Shown: positions 47,868-59,644 of the stretch, in pieces
Layout: each line of letters opens with the position of its first letter
Position numbering within the stretch: the stretch's first letter is position 1
Assembly (NCBI GenBank): GCA_028023455.1
Contig: JAQFVV010000043.1
Coordinates: 3,411,483-3,475,482, forward strand
DNA from: Epiperipatus broadwayi
Taxonomy: Eukaryota > Onychophora > Udeonychophora > Euonychophora > Peripatidae
Length of the DNA stretch: 64,000 bases
Direction: 5' to 3'
Notes under the pieces: model-generated
The model's database searches: none
What the model was told of the DNA's origin: nothing
What the model saw: only the letters and a program-made list of their open reading frames with translations
Made by a program: the position numbers and the translations under genes

Positions 47868-48149
47868 GTGCGAAATACAAAAAAATATAGCCCGATCGCA
47901 GTACAACTGGATATAAGGACTGCGTTTGATTCGGTACCAATTGATGTACTCATAAAAACATTAGGAAAAACAGCAATATCAAAATCAATATTATATTTGC
48001 TCACAAACTTGCTAATAAATAGAAAAATATATGTAAGTCTAAATGGGAAAATGTCTCTCCCTTTTAATTCACATCAATCAATCCCACAAGGATCTCCGCT
48101 TAGTGTATTATCTACTATTGTCCCAATTTTTTTATGCAGAGTATTATAA
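47868..48149 (+). pseudogene. LINE reverse transcriptase fragment (not RTE)
   Basis: A 93-residue open stretch with motif A, VQLDIRTAFDSV (catalytic Asp), and motif B, SIPQGSPLSVLS. These are in the correct order and about 55 residues apart, as in jockey/CR1/I-type LINE polymerases. The reading frame ends before the Y-A-D-D box. Nothing upstream is recognisable, so this is a short relic. The ATG is not a natural start. Confidence 0.75.
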
Positions 48150-48905
48150 TAAAGTAAAAAGTCAAAATACGTAAGAGATAAAGTGAAATTCATAACTGAA
48201 AAGAGTGAAGGGAACCCTTTAGAAAACGGTATAAAAAATTAACTTTTCTTAAAAAAAAAAAAAGTTTAATCATCAAATAGGCACTAATAATATAAATGTA
48301 TAAACAATAAAAACAAGTAGTATAAAAGTATTTTTTTAAAGGAAAAACAAGCGCGCGCACGCGTCATATACACGATTGGATTGCTCTGTTTAAAATTTTG
48401 ACAGCGAAAATGAAAAGCTTTTCAAATGAATGAAACAACCTCGCTAAGTTGAAAGACAATATCTTAAGTACCGCCCATTAATTTGAATGGTTATTTAAAA
48501 TAATAATTAACTATTAGCGTACTCCTTATAAAACGGTAAAATAAGACGGGGCGCTAATAGGATGGGTTTCGGATAATGTATTTTATGAGTTTTTTTCCTT
48601 TTTTCTTTTAACTACTTAATTACTTTATCTTAAAGTTGCTTTTAAAAATTGTTTAAAAATAAAAGTATTAATTTTTTTTAATTTAATTTTTATAAGTTAT
48701 TAATTTTTTAGCAAATTGTTAAAATAAATAATAATACTATTTTTCAAATTTATTAATTTAAACACAAAAAAAACCCACCACAGTTAAAAGTAATCAATAA
48801 ATTATTAGGATTTATGAAAAAAATATTTGATAGAAAATGTTATACGTATGTTTAAAAAATTTATTAAATCTTATTTATATAAGTTTTCAATTTTATTATC
48901 ATTGT
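48150..48905. other. Unassigned AT-rich sequence
   Basis: GCGCGCGCACGCG run at 48352-48363. No gene recognised. Confidence 0.45.
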
Positions 48906-48907
48906 TT

Positions 48908-49012
48908 TTTTTCCCCATATGTCAAAGCATCGGCCGGGAAGCGAACCCGCAAACCCGGGACAACTGCTTGTAAGGCGGCTGTGCTGACACACTCGACCAC
49001 CAACGCTTGACT
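48908..49012 (-). repeat. SINE family 1 with 13-bp TSD
   Basis: Minus-oriented copy with GCATCGGCCGGGAAGCGAAC (body and box B complement) and ACTCGACCACCAACGCTTG (head complement). Duplication ATTATCATTG(T/C)TT at 48895-48907 and 49013-49025, one mismatch. Confidence 0.85.
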
Positions 49013-49186
49013 ATTATCATTGCTTTTGATATTGTTTATAACACAGAATACATTTAATAGTTAGGTAATAAATAACATCTATCGGCATTCTGAAATAATA
49101 AAAAAATATGCACGTTTATATTCAAGAATTCTATGTACTATTAATAATGTGTAATATTTAAAAACATTATATATACTTTTAAGTCA

Positions 49187-49312
49187 GGTGTAATTAGAGG
49201 GGATTTGAAACCAGACTTTCAAGCTCCCTTTTGTCATCGACTCTATACAACCGACACACATGATCATATACAGGAGAAAAAGATAAATGATCTCCAATAT
49301 ACATATTTATTA
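49187..49312 (-). repeat. Family A element, 5'-truncated before the ribozyme core
   Basis: Tail (GATTTGAAACCAGACTTTCA) through AGATAAATGATCTCCAATATACATATTT, then broken within stem III of the ribozyme by the neighbouring foldback. Confidence 0.6.
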
Positions 49313-49314
49313 TA

Positions 49315-49408
49315 TCATCTACGCTCTTTATTACTGTTTTATAATGCTTTTATTCCAACAGGGTTGAAATAAAAACATTGTAAAACAGTAATAAAGAGCG
49401 TAGATGAT
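49315..49408. repeat. Hairpin of two 46-bp arms
   Basis: ATCATCTACGCTCTTTATTA (49315) pairs with its complement ending at 49408. The arms are nearly perfect and the loop is 2 nt. A similar TTACTGTTTTATAATGC / GCATTGTAAAA theme occurs in the 7165-7420 foldback. Confidence 0.8.
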
Positions 49409-49867
49409 TTAATTTTATGGATTTGGCAATGCAATAAGAAAGAAAAAGTTATAATATACGTATTTCATGCTAGACCTATAGATGATGACGAGCTTTCAGC
49501 CAAAACTATTTGGTTCTCTAAATCCTTGTTATAGTGTTATTTTTCAGTAACTGATTGTAAAGAATTGTATTTTTTTTTTTACATTCACTCTAGAGATTAT
49601 GGATTATTAAATTACGAAATGATTTTTTTTTATTAAGATACACCCTAATTCATATATATAACATCAAAAACAAATGAAATCAATTTGGAGTCTGCTGTAA
49701 ACAAGAATAAACAAAAGAAACTTTTAAACGAGATAAGTAACATTTCTAAACATTAAGTAAAGAATTAAATACAGAATTCAAATTATGAAAAAAATAACTT
49801 CTTGTTAATGGTTCCCCTATTCTGTATTCCTTATATTAATGATTAAGTAGCATATGAGTTTTGTCTT

Positions 49868-50215
49868 ATTAGAAGAGCAATACAGAGTCATCAGAACTCT
49901 CAATGAAATATGGAGAGATGTAAATTAGGTAGAGTAACAAGAAGAGATCGAAAATGAAATTCATGCGTGAACGAATAAACTAGAGTCATAGACATTAGTG
50001 AAAGAATTAAGAGAGCGAAATAAAGCTATGCTGGATATATTGCTAGAAGAAATGATAATAGAAGGGCAGTTGAAATTGGAAAAGATCAAGAAAGAAACCA
50101 CATGTGAGATGAATGGATTTGTTGCGATGTAGAGAAGAAAAACTATAGATAAAAGTAACTTGATTAATCTTGGAACGATCTTCATTCTGCAGTGGATTGA
50201 TAATATCAGAAAATG
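49868..50215 (+). pseudogene. RTE-type LINE 3' fragment, heavily decayed
   Basis: AATACAGAG-TCATCAG, GGAGAGATG, TTGCTAGAAGAAATGATAAT and CTGCAGTGGATTGATAAT align with the 8.2-8.8 kb copy. No frame remains. The minus frame 49961-50185 is a shadow. Confidence 0.7.
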
Positions 50216-50219
50216 AAGA

Positions 50220-51085
50220 TAAACATAAACTGGTTTGTGTGCCTTTTATCTTTAAACGTCATTCTCATAATTCTGCAGAAAGGCTTCATTAAATTATTAG
50301 TTTTTATAGTACAGTCATCTATTTTATCTATCATTTGATTCGGATTTCCGAAAATCTATTCTATATTTCATTTCTATACTAAATACATTTTTGGTAATTT
50401 TGAAAGTACTGTAATTAAATAATGAAAATACGTATTTTCCTAAAAATAATAATTCAAGGTTCATTTATTTTTTAACCTTAAAAGAGAAAAATATTCGCGA
50501 TTTCAGTAGACTTGACTCCTGACAAAACTTTTTGCAGGAAAGCTGATGAAAAAGACAAAGACTTATTTTAACTGTCATTCTGATTAGATTCAGTCGCATT
50601 TCTGGATGATTTAAGCTGTGACATTTATTCACCATCACTCCCCCTTTTAAAACAATTACCCAAAATATAATGTCAGATTCATGAAGATTAGACACGAAGC
50701 TGTCATTTTCTAATAATAAACAAACAAACCATCTCATTCGAATAACATTATAATAATTGATCATCATCAATGATCGTGATACTTCTTATGTTTTATCTTC
50801 TTAAGTTTTCTAGTGGGGTTTAAACCAGGAAAGTACGCACATAAATTTTAATGATATAAAAGATCCAGAAGAGTTTATCGTAGTTTAAATATTATAATAT
50901 TTACAATAATCTGTGTTAAAAATTGTCAAACAAAAATCAAACATGGATGATATTCAAATAGCATTACTTAATTATAATAACCATGGTATCAAAAAATTCC
51001 AGAATTTGGGCAAAGTGTAGATCTTTCCGTTAATCTTTCCAAAAAGGCTTTCCATCCAGTAAGTGATGAGAATTAATGGTTTTAT
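50220..51085. other. Unassigned AT-rich sequence
   Basis: The 101-codon minus frame at 50465-50770 lacks motifs. No gene recognised. Confidence 0.45.
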
Positions 51086-51089
51086 TTTA

Positions 51090-52480
51090 ACTTCTAAGAA
51101 GAGCTACATTGAAGCAGCAAACTTGCCATATAGTAATGCTATCCAGTCCAAGTCTTAACAATCAACGGATGAAAGAAGATTTGTTCATAAAATCCTTATC
51201 TAGTGCCTACCCATATCTTCAGATTAAATTCTAGCTTGCTGCTTTCATCAGTAAGGAATATTGGATCTGAGAGCACTGCACAGATCTTAGGATCTAATGC
51301 AACCTTCCAGTAAGCCACCTTTTACCTATTAAGTTAGCTATAAAACTATGAACTTAAAATGAAAATGCAACAATGTTTTCAATCTAAGCCCATTCTCTTG
51401 TATACTCATACAGATCTAAATCCAGTTCAGTATCTATACATTGTGGTGTCTGTTTTCTTAAAAACCACAGTCACCATCATCCTATGGGCAGGAATGGTAT
51501 AAAACCACTAAAACATCACATGGTCTTCATTTCCTATGATTACACAATCTAAGTAACAAACTTCTCTATACAGTAGTGCCACCTAGTGCAAGCCTTAATT
51601 ATCAATGAATACACAAAGCTTTGTGCATGAAATCTCTATTCATCCCATTTTCCCAGACTAGTTTCTAGCTCATGGCTTTCATCAGTGAGTAACCTTAGAT
51701 CTGAGAGCACTACGCCTAGTTCTTAGGTTCTAATACAAACCTCCAGCATCCCACCTTTTATCTATTTAGTTAACTATAAAGCTACAAACTTAAGATGAAA
51801 ACACAACAATGTTGTCAGGCCATTCACTTGTACAGTCATATAAATCTGAATTCAGTTCAGTATCTATACAATATGATGTCTTTATTTTATTAAAACAACA
51901 ATCATCATCATCCTATGAGTGGGAATGTTATAAAACCACTAAAATGTCACATGATCACCATTTCCAAAGCTTACACAGCTGTTAATATAGTGGCAAATTT
52001 CTCCATATAATAGTGCTATCCAGTGCAAGCTTTAGTAATCAGTGGATACAAGAAGGTTTGTGCATAAAATCTCCATCCAGTATCCCCAGATTAGCTTCTG
52101 GATTGTGGCTTTCATCAGTGAGAAGCCTTGGATTGAGACTACTGCATTAACATCTTAGTGCCTAATGCAACTATGAGACCAAGTTGGATATACAAATAGA
52201 TAAAGAATGGCTGTTAGAGGATTGTGCTAGATCCTAAGATCTAGGTGCAATGCTCTCAGATCCAAGGCTCCTTACCGATGAAAGCCACAAGCTAAAAACT
52301 AGTCTGGTGATATTAGGTATGTAGCACTAGATAGGGAGTTTATGTACAAAGCTTCTTGCATCCATTGATTACTAAGGCTTGCACTGGGTGTCACTACTGT
52401 AGTTTGATGCTGTATTAACAGCTTTGTAAGCATAGGAAGTGGTGATTATATGATGTTTTAGCAGTTTCAAGGGCTAGATA
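51090..52480. repeat. Family B tandem array with inverted end
   Basis: About two and a half minus-oriented family B units follow each other. The block TAGT(G/A)-GC-A(C/T)C(T/C)AGT occurs at about 51131, 51574 and 52011, a period of about 437-443 bp. A plus-oriented mirror copy closes the array (about 52200-52480). Ribozyme segments: 51215-51275 (GAAT for GAAA), 51645-51702 (intact), 52085-52140 (GAAG for GAAA) and 52255-52320 on the plus strand (CCGATGA and AAAA). No proteins. This is the clearest tandem arrangement of the family. Confidence 0.75.
51645..51702 (-). ncRNA. Hammerhead ribozyme, type I, GUC site (best family B copy)
   Basis: On the minus strand the core is CTGATGA (complement of 51679-51685) and GAAAC (complement of 51661-51665). 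Stem II is AGC/GCT around CATGA. Stem III is A-C with G-U, only two pairs, in GAAACTAGTC. The cleavage triplet is the canonical GUC. CTCA pairs with TGGG for inner stem I. In the family consensus stem I is two-part: TCCTCA with TGGGGA and ATCCAA with TTGGAT. The pair at 10.1/11.1 is A-A rather than G-C, a weakness. Confidence 0.65.
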
Positions 52481-52779
52481 CTTATTTATAAATCAAAAAG
52501 TTGATGATTATCTGGATTACTTGTGGGTTAGCTACCAAAAAATCTTAATATTGATTTATGATGTTAAGGGGAATTGTTATAACATTTCAGTTAATTCAAA
52601 TTTCAGGCTTGTTTGACATTTTTCATATTATTTTAAAAAAGAAAAGTTTATGCTAGGTGAGAAGCAGATGACTGTATTGATGGGTACTATAATTTCTTTG
52701 CATAGTTTTCTAGTTAGTTTCAGTATGGGTGTTTTCACATACACATATACATATTGAGATAGACAGTGGTCTATCTCAA

Positions 52780-54960
52780 CTATAATCTATTAGTAATTAA
52801 TAATTATAAATCAAATTCAAATTTCATAAAGTGAATTGATTTTTTATATAGGTTTATATTACATAAGCACACATATATTGATAAAGTTCTATGCTTAGAG
52901 TAAACATGAGTCAATTTAAATTTTAAAAAGATAAAAAACTAAGATATTTTAAATCTATTATTATAAAGCACTGAAAACTTTGAAATTATTCAAACGGAAG
53001 TCAATCGATAATGCACTATTTCTTAAATATAAATTTCACGCACTCACCCAACAGTAAGAGCTTAAAAAACTTAAGTGAATCACTTAAGTTTAGAATATAC
53101 ATTCTATATACTCCAACTCTTATAGACCATGTTTAAATCAGAACTTGAGTCTATTGGGTGCCTGATGTCATAAACAAATATTCAATTGTACAAATGTATT
53201 TAACCCATGGCAGGAGAAAGACAATCTCACAATTTTTAATCACCTACGATTAGATAAACATGACTTATAAATATCAATAATTATGCACTTTTTAACGCTC
53301 ATTAAAGAAGTTATATTTATTAATAATTTATTTAAAGCTTAGCGCTTTGAAAGCTCCATGGCTTCATACGCATAATTATTAATATTTATATATTTATGAG
53401 AAGTTAATAAACAAATTTTCATGATTTATAAATGTAAATCTATTATTATAAAGTGCTGAAAACTTTGAAATTATTCAAATGGAAATCAATCTCCAATAAT
53501 GCGCTATTTCTTAAATATTATAAATTTCCATTTACTCACTCACCTGTAAGAGTTTAAAAAACTTAAACGAATCATTTAAGTTTAAAGCATACATTCTATA
53601 TGCACCAACTCTTACAGACCATGCTTAAATCAGGGTTTGTGTATAATCAAATATTCAATTGTAGAAATCTATTTAGTCCATCACAGGAGAAAGATAGTGT
53701 CTCATTTTTAATCACCTATGATTAGATAAACATGATTTATAAATGTAAATCTATTATTATAAAGTGCTGAAAACTTTGAAATTATTCAAACGGAAGTCAA
53801 TTTCTGATAATGTGCTATTTCTTAAATATTATAAATTTCCTTGCACTCACCTGCCAGTAAGAGTTTAAAAAACTTAAGTGAACCACTTAAGTTTAGAGCA
53901 TACTCCCTATATACATCAAGCCTTACAGACCATGCTTAAATCAGAACTTGAGTCTATTTCAAAGATTTCAGCACTTTATAATAATAGATTTACATTTATA
54001 AATCATATTTGTCTAATTGTAGGTGGTTAAAAATGAGACACTGTCTTGCTGCTGCTATGGGTTAAATAGATTTGTACAATTGAATATTTGATTATAACAT
54101 CAGGCACACAATAGACTCCAGCCCTGATTTAAGCATGGTCTGTAAGAGTTGGTATATATAGAATGTATACTCTAAACTTAAGTGATTCACTTAAGTTTTT
54201 TAAACTCTTACCAGCAAATGAGTGCATGGAAATTTATAATATTTAACAAATAGCGCATTAGTGGAGATTGACTTCCATTTGAATAAGATATTTTAAGTAA
54301 ATTTATTTCAAATAAATCTTTTTAAAATGATGTTATAAGAACAACGCTTAATTTAATAATAATCCATAAAATTTTGTTCAATTAGCTTGCACTATTATTA
54401 AAATTCTAGGAAAAACAATTTTTTTCAAGCTTTGTTTCAGGTCTAAAAATATTTTAAAATATAAACTAAAAACATTTTTTTTAGAAATTGAGATGGCTAC
54501 GTATCATCTGTAAATATGTGGGCTTTTGTAATTATAGAATTTTGTAAACATGGGTAATTAAAATAATTACTGCTCTGTTTAATTAAAAAAATATGTAAAC
54601 AGAGGTAATTAAAATAATTCTGGCTTGTTAATTAAAAAAAGTGTTTTGCAAAGTTGGTAATGAATATATAATAAGACCAACACAGAAAATAATTAGTTTT
54701 TGTTCTTTAGTTTTGTCTACTCAACATAGAGTACATGGAAAATCTACCAGCAGTTGAAGGAATTAACATTTATTGCTGACAACAACAAGAGTACTAATCC
54801 CAAAACCATTAAAATATCAAACCCTGTTTCTGAATTTTGTATAATGCTTTTCCAACCCTCTTGGTGTATGCAGTTAAACAGATGCACTTTTCAACAGTGA
54901 AAAAATTTACACCAATTCTACATTAAAGTTTTATACCAACTCTCTATATAAGCATAACTC
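52780..54960. repeat. Duplicated segment (copy 1), split by an inserted array
   Basis: The flanks 52790-52950 and 54295-54960 align with 56940-57120 and 57115-57780 in the same order. Shared landmarks are ATAAGCACAC, GAGTCAATTTAAATTTT, AATAATCCATAAAA and AATTAGCTTG. Copy 2 has nothing where copy 1 holds 1.3 kb, so copy 2 acts as the empty site. Confidence 0.75.
52953..54284. repeat. Array of about 311-bp structured units, inserted with 12-bp TSD
   Basis: AAGATATTTTAA occurs at 52941-52952 and 54285-54296 as a perfect flanking duplication. Inside are three plus-oriented units (CTGAAAACTT at 52971, 53456 and 53767) and one inverted unit (53955-54284). The basic period is 311 bp; the first unit carries an extra 174 bp or so (about 53280-53450). 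Each unit has a conserved fold: CTGTAAGAGT pairs with ACTCTTACAG, enclosing a hairpin AAACTTAAGT/ACTTAAGTTT and, in most copies, a second small hairpin around ATACATTCTATA. No hammerhead core (CTGATGA plus GAAA) was found in it. Confidence 0.7.
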
Positions 54961-54964
54961 TATT

Positions 54965-56935
54965 GGGATTAAGATTTGAAACCAATAAATGGAAAGACTT
55001 TGCTAGTAAAATAGATCTCTTTTTGAAAATGTATGTAAATATAATCCCATTTTTATAGAAAATGTCTGCTCTGACAATTTCAGATTCTATGTATAGGTTA
55101 TGTGTCTTATAGGCTTTTGCCAATAATATGTTTTTTCTTTTGGCCTCCCAATGTGGAACATGAATGTTCAAACTCTGTAATAAAATATTTATTTTATTTC
55201 TTTGTTGCAACCAACTATGGGTCAGATGATGATTGACTTCTGATAATGTGAATACAAAAAGGCCAGACTATTTGAAGATAACATATGAAATACACCATGA
55301 TATATAGAAAACCATTTGGCAGAACATTAGATAATGACCAGAAATAGTAGCAAAAGTATATTAATAATTGTTATTAGTCATTCATTAGACTAGAGATTAT
55401 CCAATAAGAAAACATATTTCTGTTGTGTAATTTTCACTACACTTGGGTGAGAGTGGAATAGTGAAAATTACATTACAGAAATATTCATTATTGGATAATA
55501 CCAAAAGTAATTTGACACTGCAAGTGGCATGACATTTGTGGGTATGGATGAGTAGCTTTGTTGTGAAGTTCAACATAACATACAATGGCATAAAAGATTT
55601 AACATATTAAAAATAGAATGAAGTTCAATATAAACATATATAAAATAAAGTAGAAGCTAAAACGTATAACACCACGAGTTAAAAGATGGAGAAATTTATA
55701 TAATATCGAAAACAAAAAAACTTTTTCTCCAAGATGAAATCAGAGAATCAAGACAAGTTCTTGGATATGGAAATACTTTTAAAGAAGGTAACAGAAATGT
55801 TTAAAGAAAATGAGCATTTAGTGATAGAAATAATAAACAAAAGTCATGATAGGTGGATAAAGAAATAAAGCCAACATCGAGGCAAATGATAAAAAAAAGA
55901 TAATGAAAGCAATTATATTGAAGCCAGTAAAAATAATATTGTTCTCACTGGGAAATCAGAACAAGATAATATCAACATAATGGAGAACATGCTATAGAAT
56001 ACTATGTAGAACTCTCAAATCAAAATATGATAATTGAGAAAGAAATTATAGATCTCCAACTAAGTGAATCCAAATCATGGTCACAAGAATCTTAATGATG
56101 ATGATTTAAAAGTTGTCATGGAACGTTGGCATAAACAAAAACCACAAGATATTAATATATCATTTATGGATGTAGTTAATGAAGAAATTTTGTGTTTAAA
56201 AATATTTGCTGTCTATAAAGAGTAGAATTATGGTTTTATTAGCCAATTTGATTATTCTTTGCATAACAGAGCAGATGATTATGTAAGTAGAAGTTACAGT
56301 GCGAAATTTAATATGATCAAGCAGTGCTAAAGAATACAGTATAATTAACAAAGTTATTGTTTGGAATATCTTCCCATGTTAATATTAAATTTGATCTCAG
56401 AAATAAACTCAACAGAAATTTTATCCAGAACAATAATAAAGAAATGTTCCATATCCCAACAAATAGTGATATTATCTTATAAACTGGTTTTTCCCAGCCA
56501 CTTAAAGAAAACATATTTTATACTGAGATTATTGCTGTTTTCTTAAAAAGACATTATATACAAATGTGGTATGAAACTTCTGCAGATGAAATTGAAAAGC
56601 ATAAAAGATGAAGAGTAGAATAAAATAATTAAATAGTCATACAGCTTAAGAACAATATATAATAATGTTGAAAATATAAAACAAAAGAAAGAATCACCAG
56701 ATAATGTTAAACCTGCTAAGAAAACTGATATATGATCCAAACTAGAGTAACAAAGTATAAAATCAATACTTGAGAGCACATCTAGATGGAAGATAGCAGT
56801 AAAGAAATTTAAATAATTTGAATAATTTATAACTGTAAAAAAACAAAAATTGCCTTACAGTTTAATAAGTTAATATTTATAACACATTTTATTTTATTTT
56901 TTTGCCCTAAAGAAGGCAATATTGAGATTTATTTT
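54965..56935. other. Mostly unassigned; a foldback and possible transposon debris
   Basis: A foldback lies at 55389-55502: TATCCAATAA / TTATTGGATA and TAATTTTCACTAC / GTGAAAATTACATTA. From 55690 to 56820 the base composition and short frames on the plus strand (for example DDDLKVVMERWHKQKPQDIN at about 56099) look like a decayed protein-coding gene, perhaps a transposase. I could not name the family. Confidence 0.4.
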
Positions 56936-56939
56936 AAAA

Positions 56940-57780
56940 ATATAGTAGCTGGCAATTGTAAATCAAATTCAGATTTAATAAATTACATTAAGTTTTTTAT
57001 ATAGATTTGTATTATATAAGCACACTTAAATCAATAAAGGACTATGCTTAGAATAAAAATGAGTCAATTTAAATTTTGTTTTAAAAAGATAAAAAAAATT
57101 AATGTATCTTTATATTTATTTCAAGTAAATCTGTTTTAAAATTACATTATCAAAACTTAATTAAATAATAATCCATAAAAGTTTTATCAATTAGCTTGTA
57201 TTATTATTAATTAAAATTGTAGGAAAATCAATTTCTTTTAAGGTTTGTTTCAGATTTTGAAAATATAAGATATCAATTAAAACATATTTTTAGGGGTTAA
57301 GATGACTAAGTGTCATCTATAAATATATGAAGTTGTGTAATTAAATAATTTTATAAACATGGGTAATTAAATTAGTTACTGCTTTGATTAATTAAAGAAT
57401 TTTGTAAACAGGAATAATTAAAATAAATGCTGGCTCATTAACTAAAAATGTATTGTGCAATGTTGATAATGATTATATAAAAAGGACAAATCAGGAAATA
57501 ATTTCCTTGGTCTTTGATTTTGTTACTCCACATGGAATACATGGAACCTCTACTAGTATCTGAGAGAATCAGCATTCACTACTGACTATAAAAAAGAACT
57601 TTACACTACCATGAAGCCTTATAATCAGTAGGATATTAAAAACTGCTTACTGAATTTGTTCCAGTTCTGTGCCAACTATCTTTATGTATGCAATTAAACA
57701 GACACACTTCTCATCCATAAAAAAATCACCCCAACTCTACACTAAAGATTTAATCCTAATTCTGCATAATGCATAACAAC
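56940..57780. repeat. Duplicated segment (copy 2, empty site)
   Basis: Paralogue of the flanks of copy 1 at 52790-52950 and 54295-54960. The point matching the insertion in copy 1 is near 57105-57120. Identity is moderate, so the duplication is old. Confidence 0.7.
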
Positions 57781-57784
57781 AAAA

Positions 57785-58845
57785 TATATTAGTAATAAAT
57801 TTTAAAATGCATACATTCACTTAAATTGTGTATTTACTCACTTTAATGGATTAAAATTCTTATGAACAATAGTTTGCATGTGGCAAAAATTATGGTCATC
57901 GTAATTGTAAAATTTAGTTATCATAATTTTTATTTTGAAAAAAAAAATGATTTCATGGATTATGAAATTAATAATCAAGTTTACATGATCAAAGCTTATT
58001 AAATACATTATAAATTTAAAATATTTGCTTAATTTTAAATCAGAATATTTAATTTGTTTCGGACTTATCCAAGTGAGTGGCAACATTATTATAAATGTAA
58101 AACAATACAATATTTGAAAAAATGCACATTTCATTCAGTGTAAAAATAAAAGTAAATTTTGTTATATACAGTACAGTACAATACAATGTATTTTTGCTTT
58201 AGTAATCAATTTTAAATTGTTTATATTAGGTAAACAATTAATTTCGAATTAAAACTTTTTAGTCAAATTGAAATTGCTGTCACTGTAAATTTAAAATATT
58301 TCGAGTAAAAAAGGGGGAGGGAATGATTTCATAATGTATGCAATTAATAATCACCTTTTATGATCAAAAGTTGCTCAATCTAAATTAAAAACAACACTCC
58401 ACTTACTCGATTTTATATCATCTCATAATTTGTTTCAGATATCCAAAGCAATAACAACATTATTGCAAATATGAAAAAAAATGCAAATTTCATTACTAAA
58501 ACTACTATTATTATTTAATTTTAAGTTGTGTACAGTATAAATATTACCTAAAATATTCACTCAATCAATTTTGGATTAAAATTTTTATGAATGCTAATTT
58601 TAGTCAAATCAAAACTGCTATTACCGTAAATGAATTTCCAGTAGTTCATATCTCTGTCATCAGAATGATTTGCAATAGGTGAAAAATAGCTGTATTTGAA
58701 AAAATGGCTACCACGCTGAATAAAATGTGCAATCTCATGCTAAAAAATGCCACAGTTAACATTTCTATATAAAATGCTGCTTATTTAGATATACATAATA
58801 CATATGGTTAAAAAAGTCGTAAATATTGATTACAATAAGCAAACA
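57785..58845. other. Unassigned AT-rich sequence
   Basis: The minus frame at 57838-58134 has no features. No gene recognised. Confidence 0.45.
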
Positions 58846-58849
58846 TACA

Positions 58850-59430
58850 CAGAGGCTAAACTCTCCATACAGTAGTGCCACCAGTGCAAGCCAGATTAAT
58901 CAACTGTTGTGAGAAGATTTATGCATAAAATGCCTATCTAGTGCGTATTCATCCAATATCCCCACCTTAGTTTCTAGCTTGTGGTTTTCATCAGTGAAGA
59001 GCCTTTGATCTGAGAGCACTGCACCTAGATTTTAGTATCTAATGCAACTCACCAGCAGCCACCTTTTACCTTATTAGCTAAATATAAAGCTTTGAGTCCA
59101 AAATGAAAACACAATCATATTTTCAATTTAAGATAATCAGCTTGTATAGTTGTAGTTCAGCATCCATATTTTTTGATGTCTTTGGTTCTTTAATAACCAC
59201 AGTCATCAACTCTTATTGGGCAGGATTAGTTTTAAACCATTAACATGATCACTATTTCTTATGCTTACACAAGCTGTTTACACAGAGGCTAAACTCTCCA
59301 TACAGTAGCACCACCAATGCATCCATTGTTTCTCTGGCTTGCACTGGTGGCGCTATTGTATGGAGAGTTTAGCCTCTGTGTAAACAGCTTGTGTAAGTAT
59401 AAGAAATGGTGATCATGTGATCTTTAATAA
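58850..59430. repeat. Family B element ending in a hairpin
   Basis: Minus-oriented unit. The ribozyme at about 58945-59010 keeps CTGATGA and GAAAC, but the cleavage side reads AAGG instead of GTC, so it should not cut. The right end is a hairpin with arms of about 73 bp (59247-59319 and 59347-59420), nearly perfect, carrying GGCTAAACTCTCCATACAGT and its complement. Confidence 0.65.
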
Positions 59431-59644
59431 GCAAACATGGAATGTTTTTTTATTCTTTTTTAATATGTCAGAATTTTTGGTTTTTTAAATAACAGTGACT
59501 ACATTTTGGTAATGTACAGCATGTTAATTTGGCTTTTCTTACACCAATGATAAATATCAAGTGCTTATAGTCAATTAAAGGAGTTGTTATAGAATTTTGC
59601 TTTTTTTCATTTTAAATAACTCCACATTAGTAATATAATACAGA

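Noticed and set aside
50465-50770. 101-codon minus-strand frame
   Set aside because: No recognisable domain or splice context.
52953-54284. A third hammerhead family in the 311-bp array
   Set aside because: CCTGATG occurs but is not followed by A, and no paired GAAA block is at the right distance.
58945-59010. Active hammerhead in the family B copy at 58.9 kb
   Set aside because: Both core blocks are kept, but the cleavage side reads AAGG rather than a U-H site.
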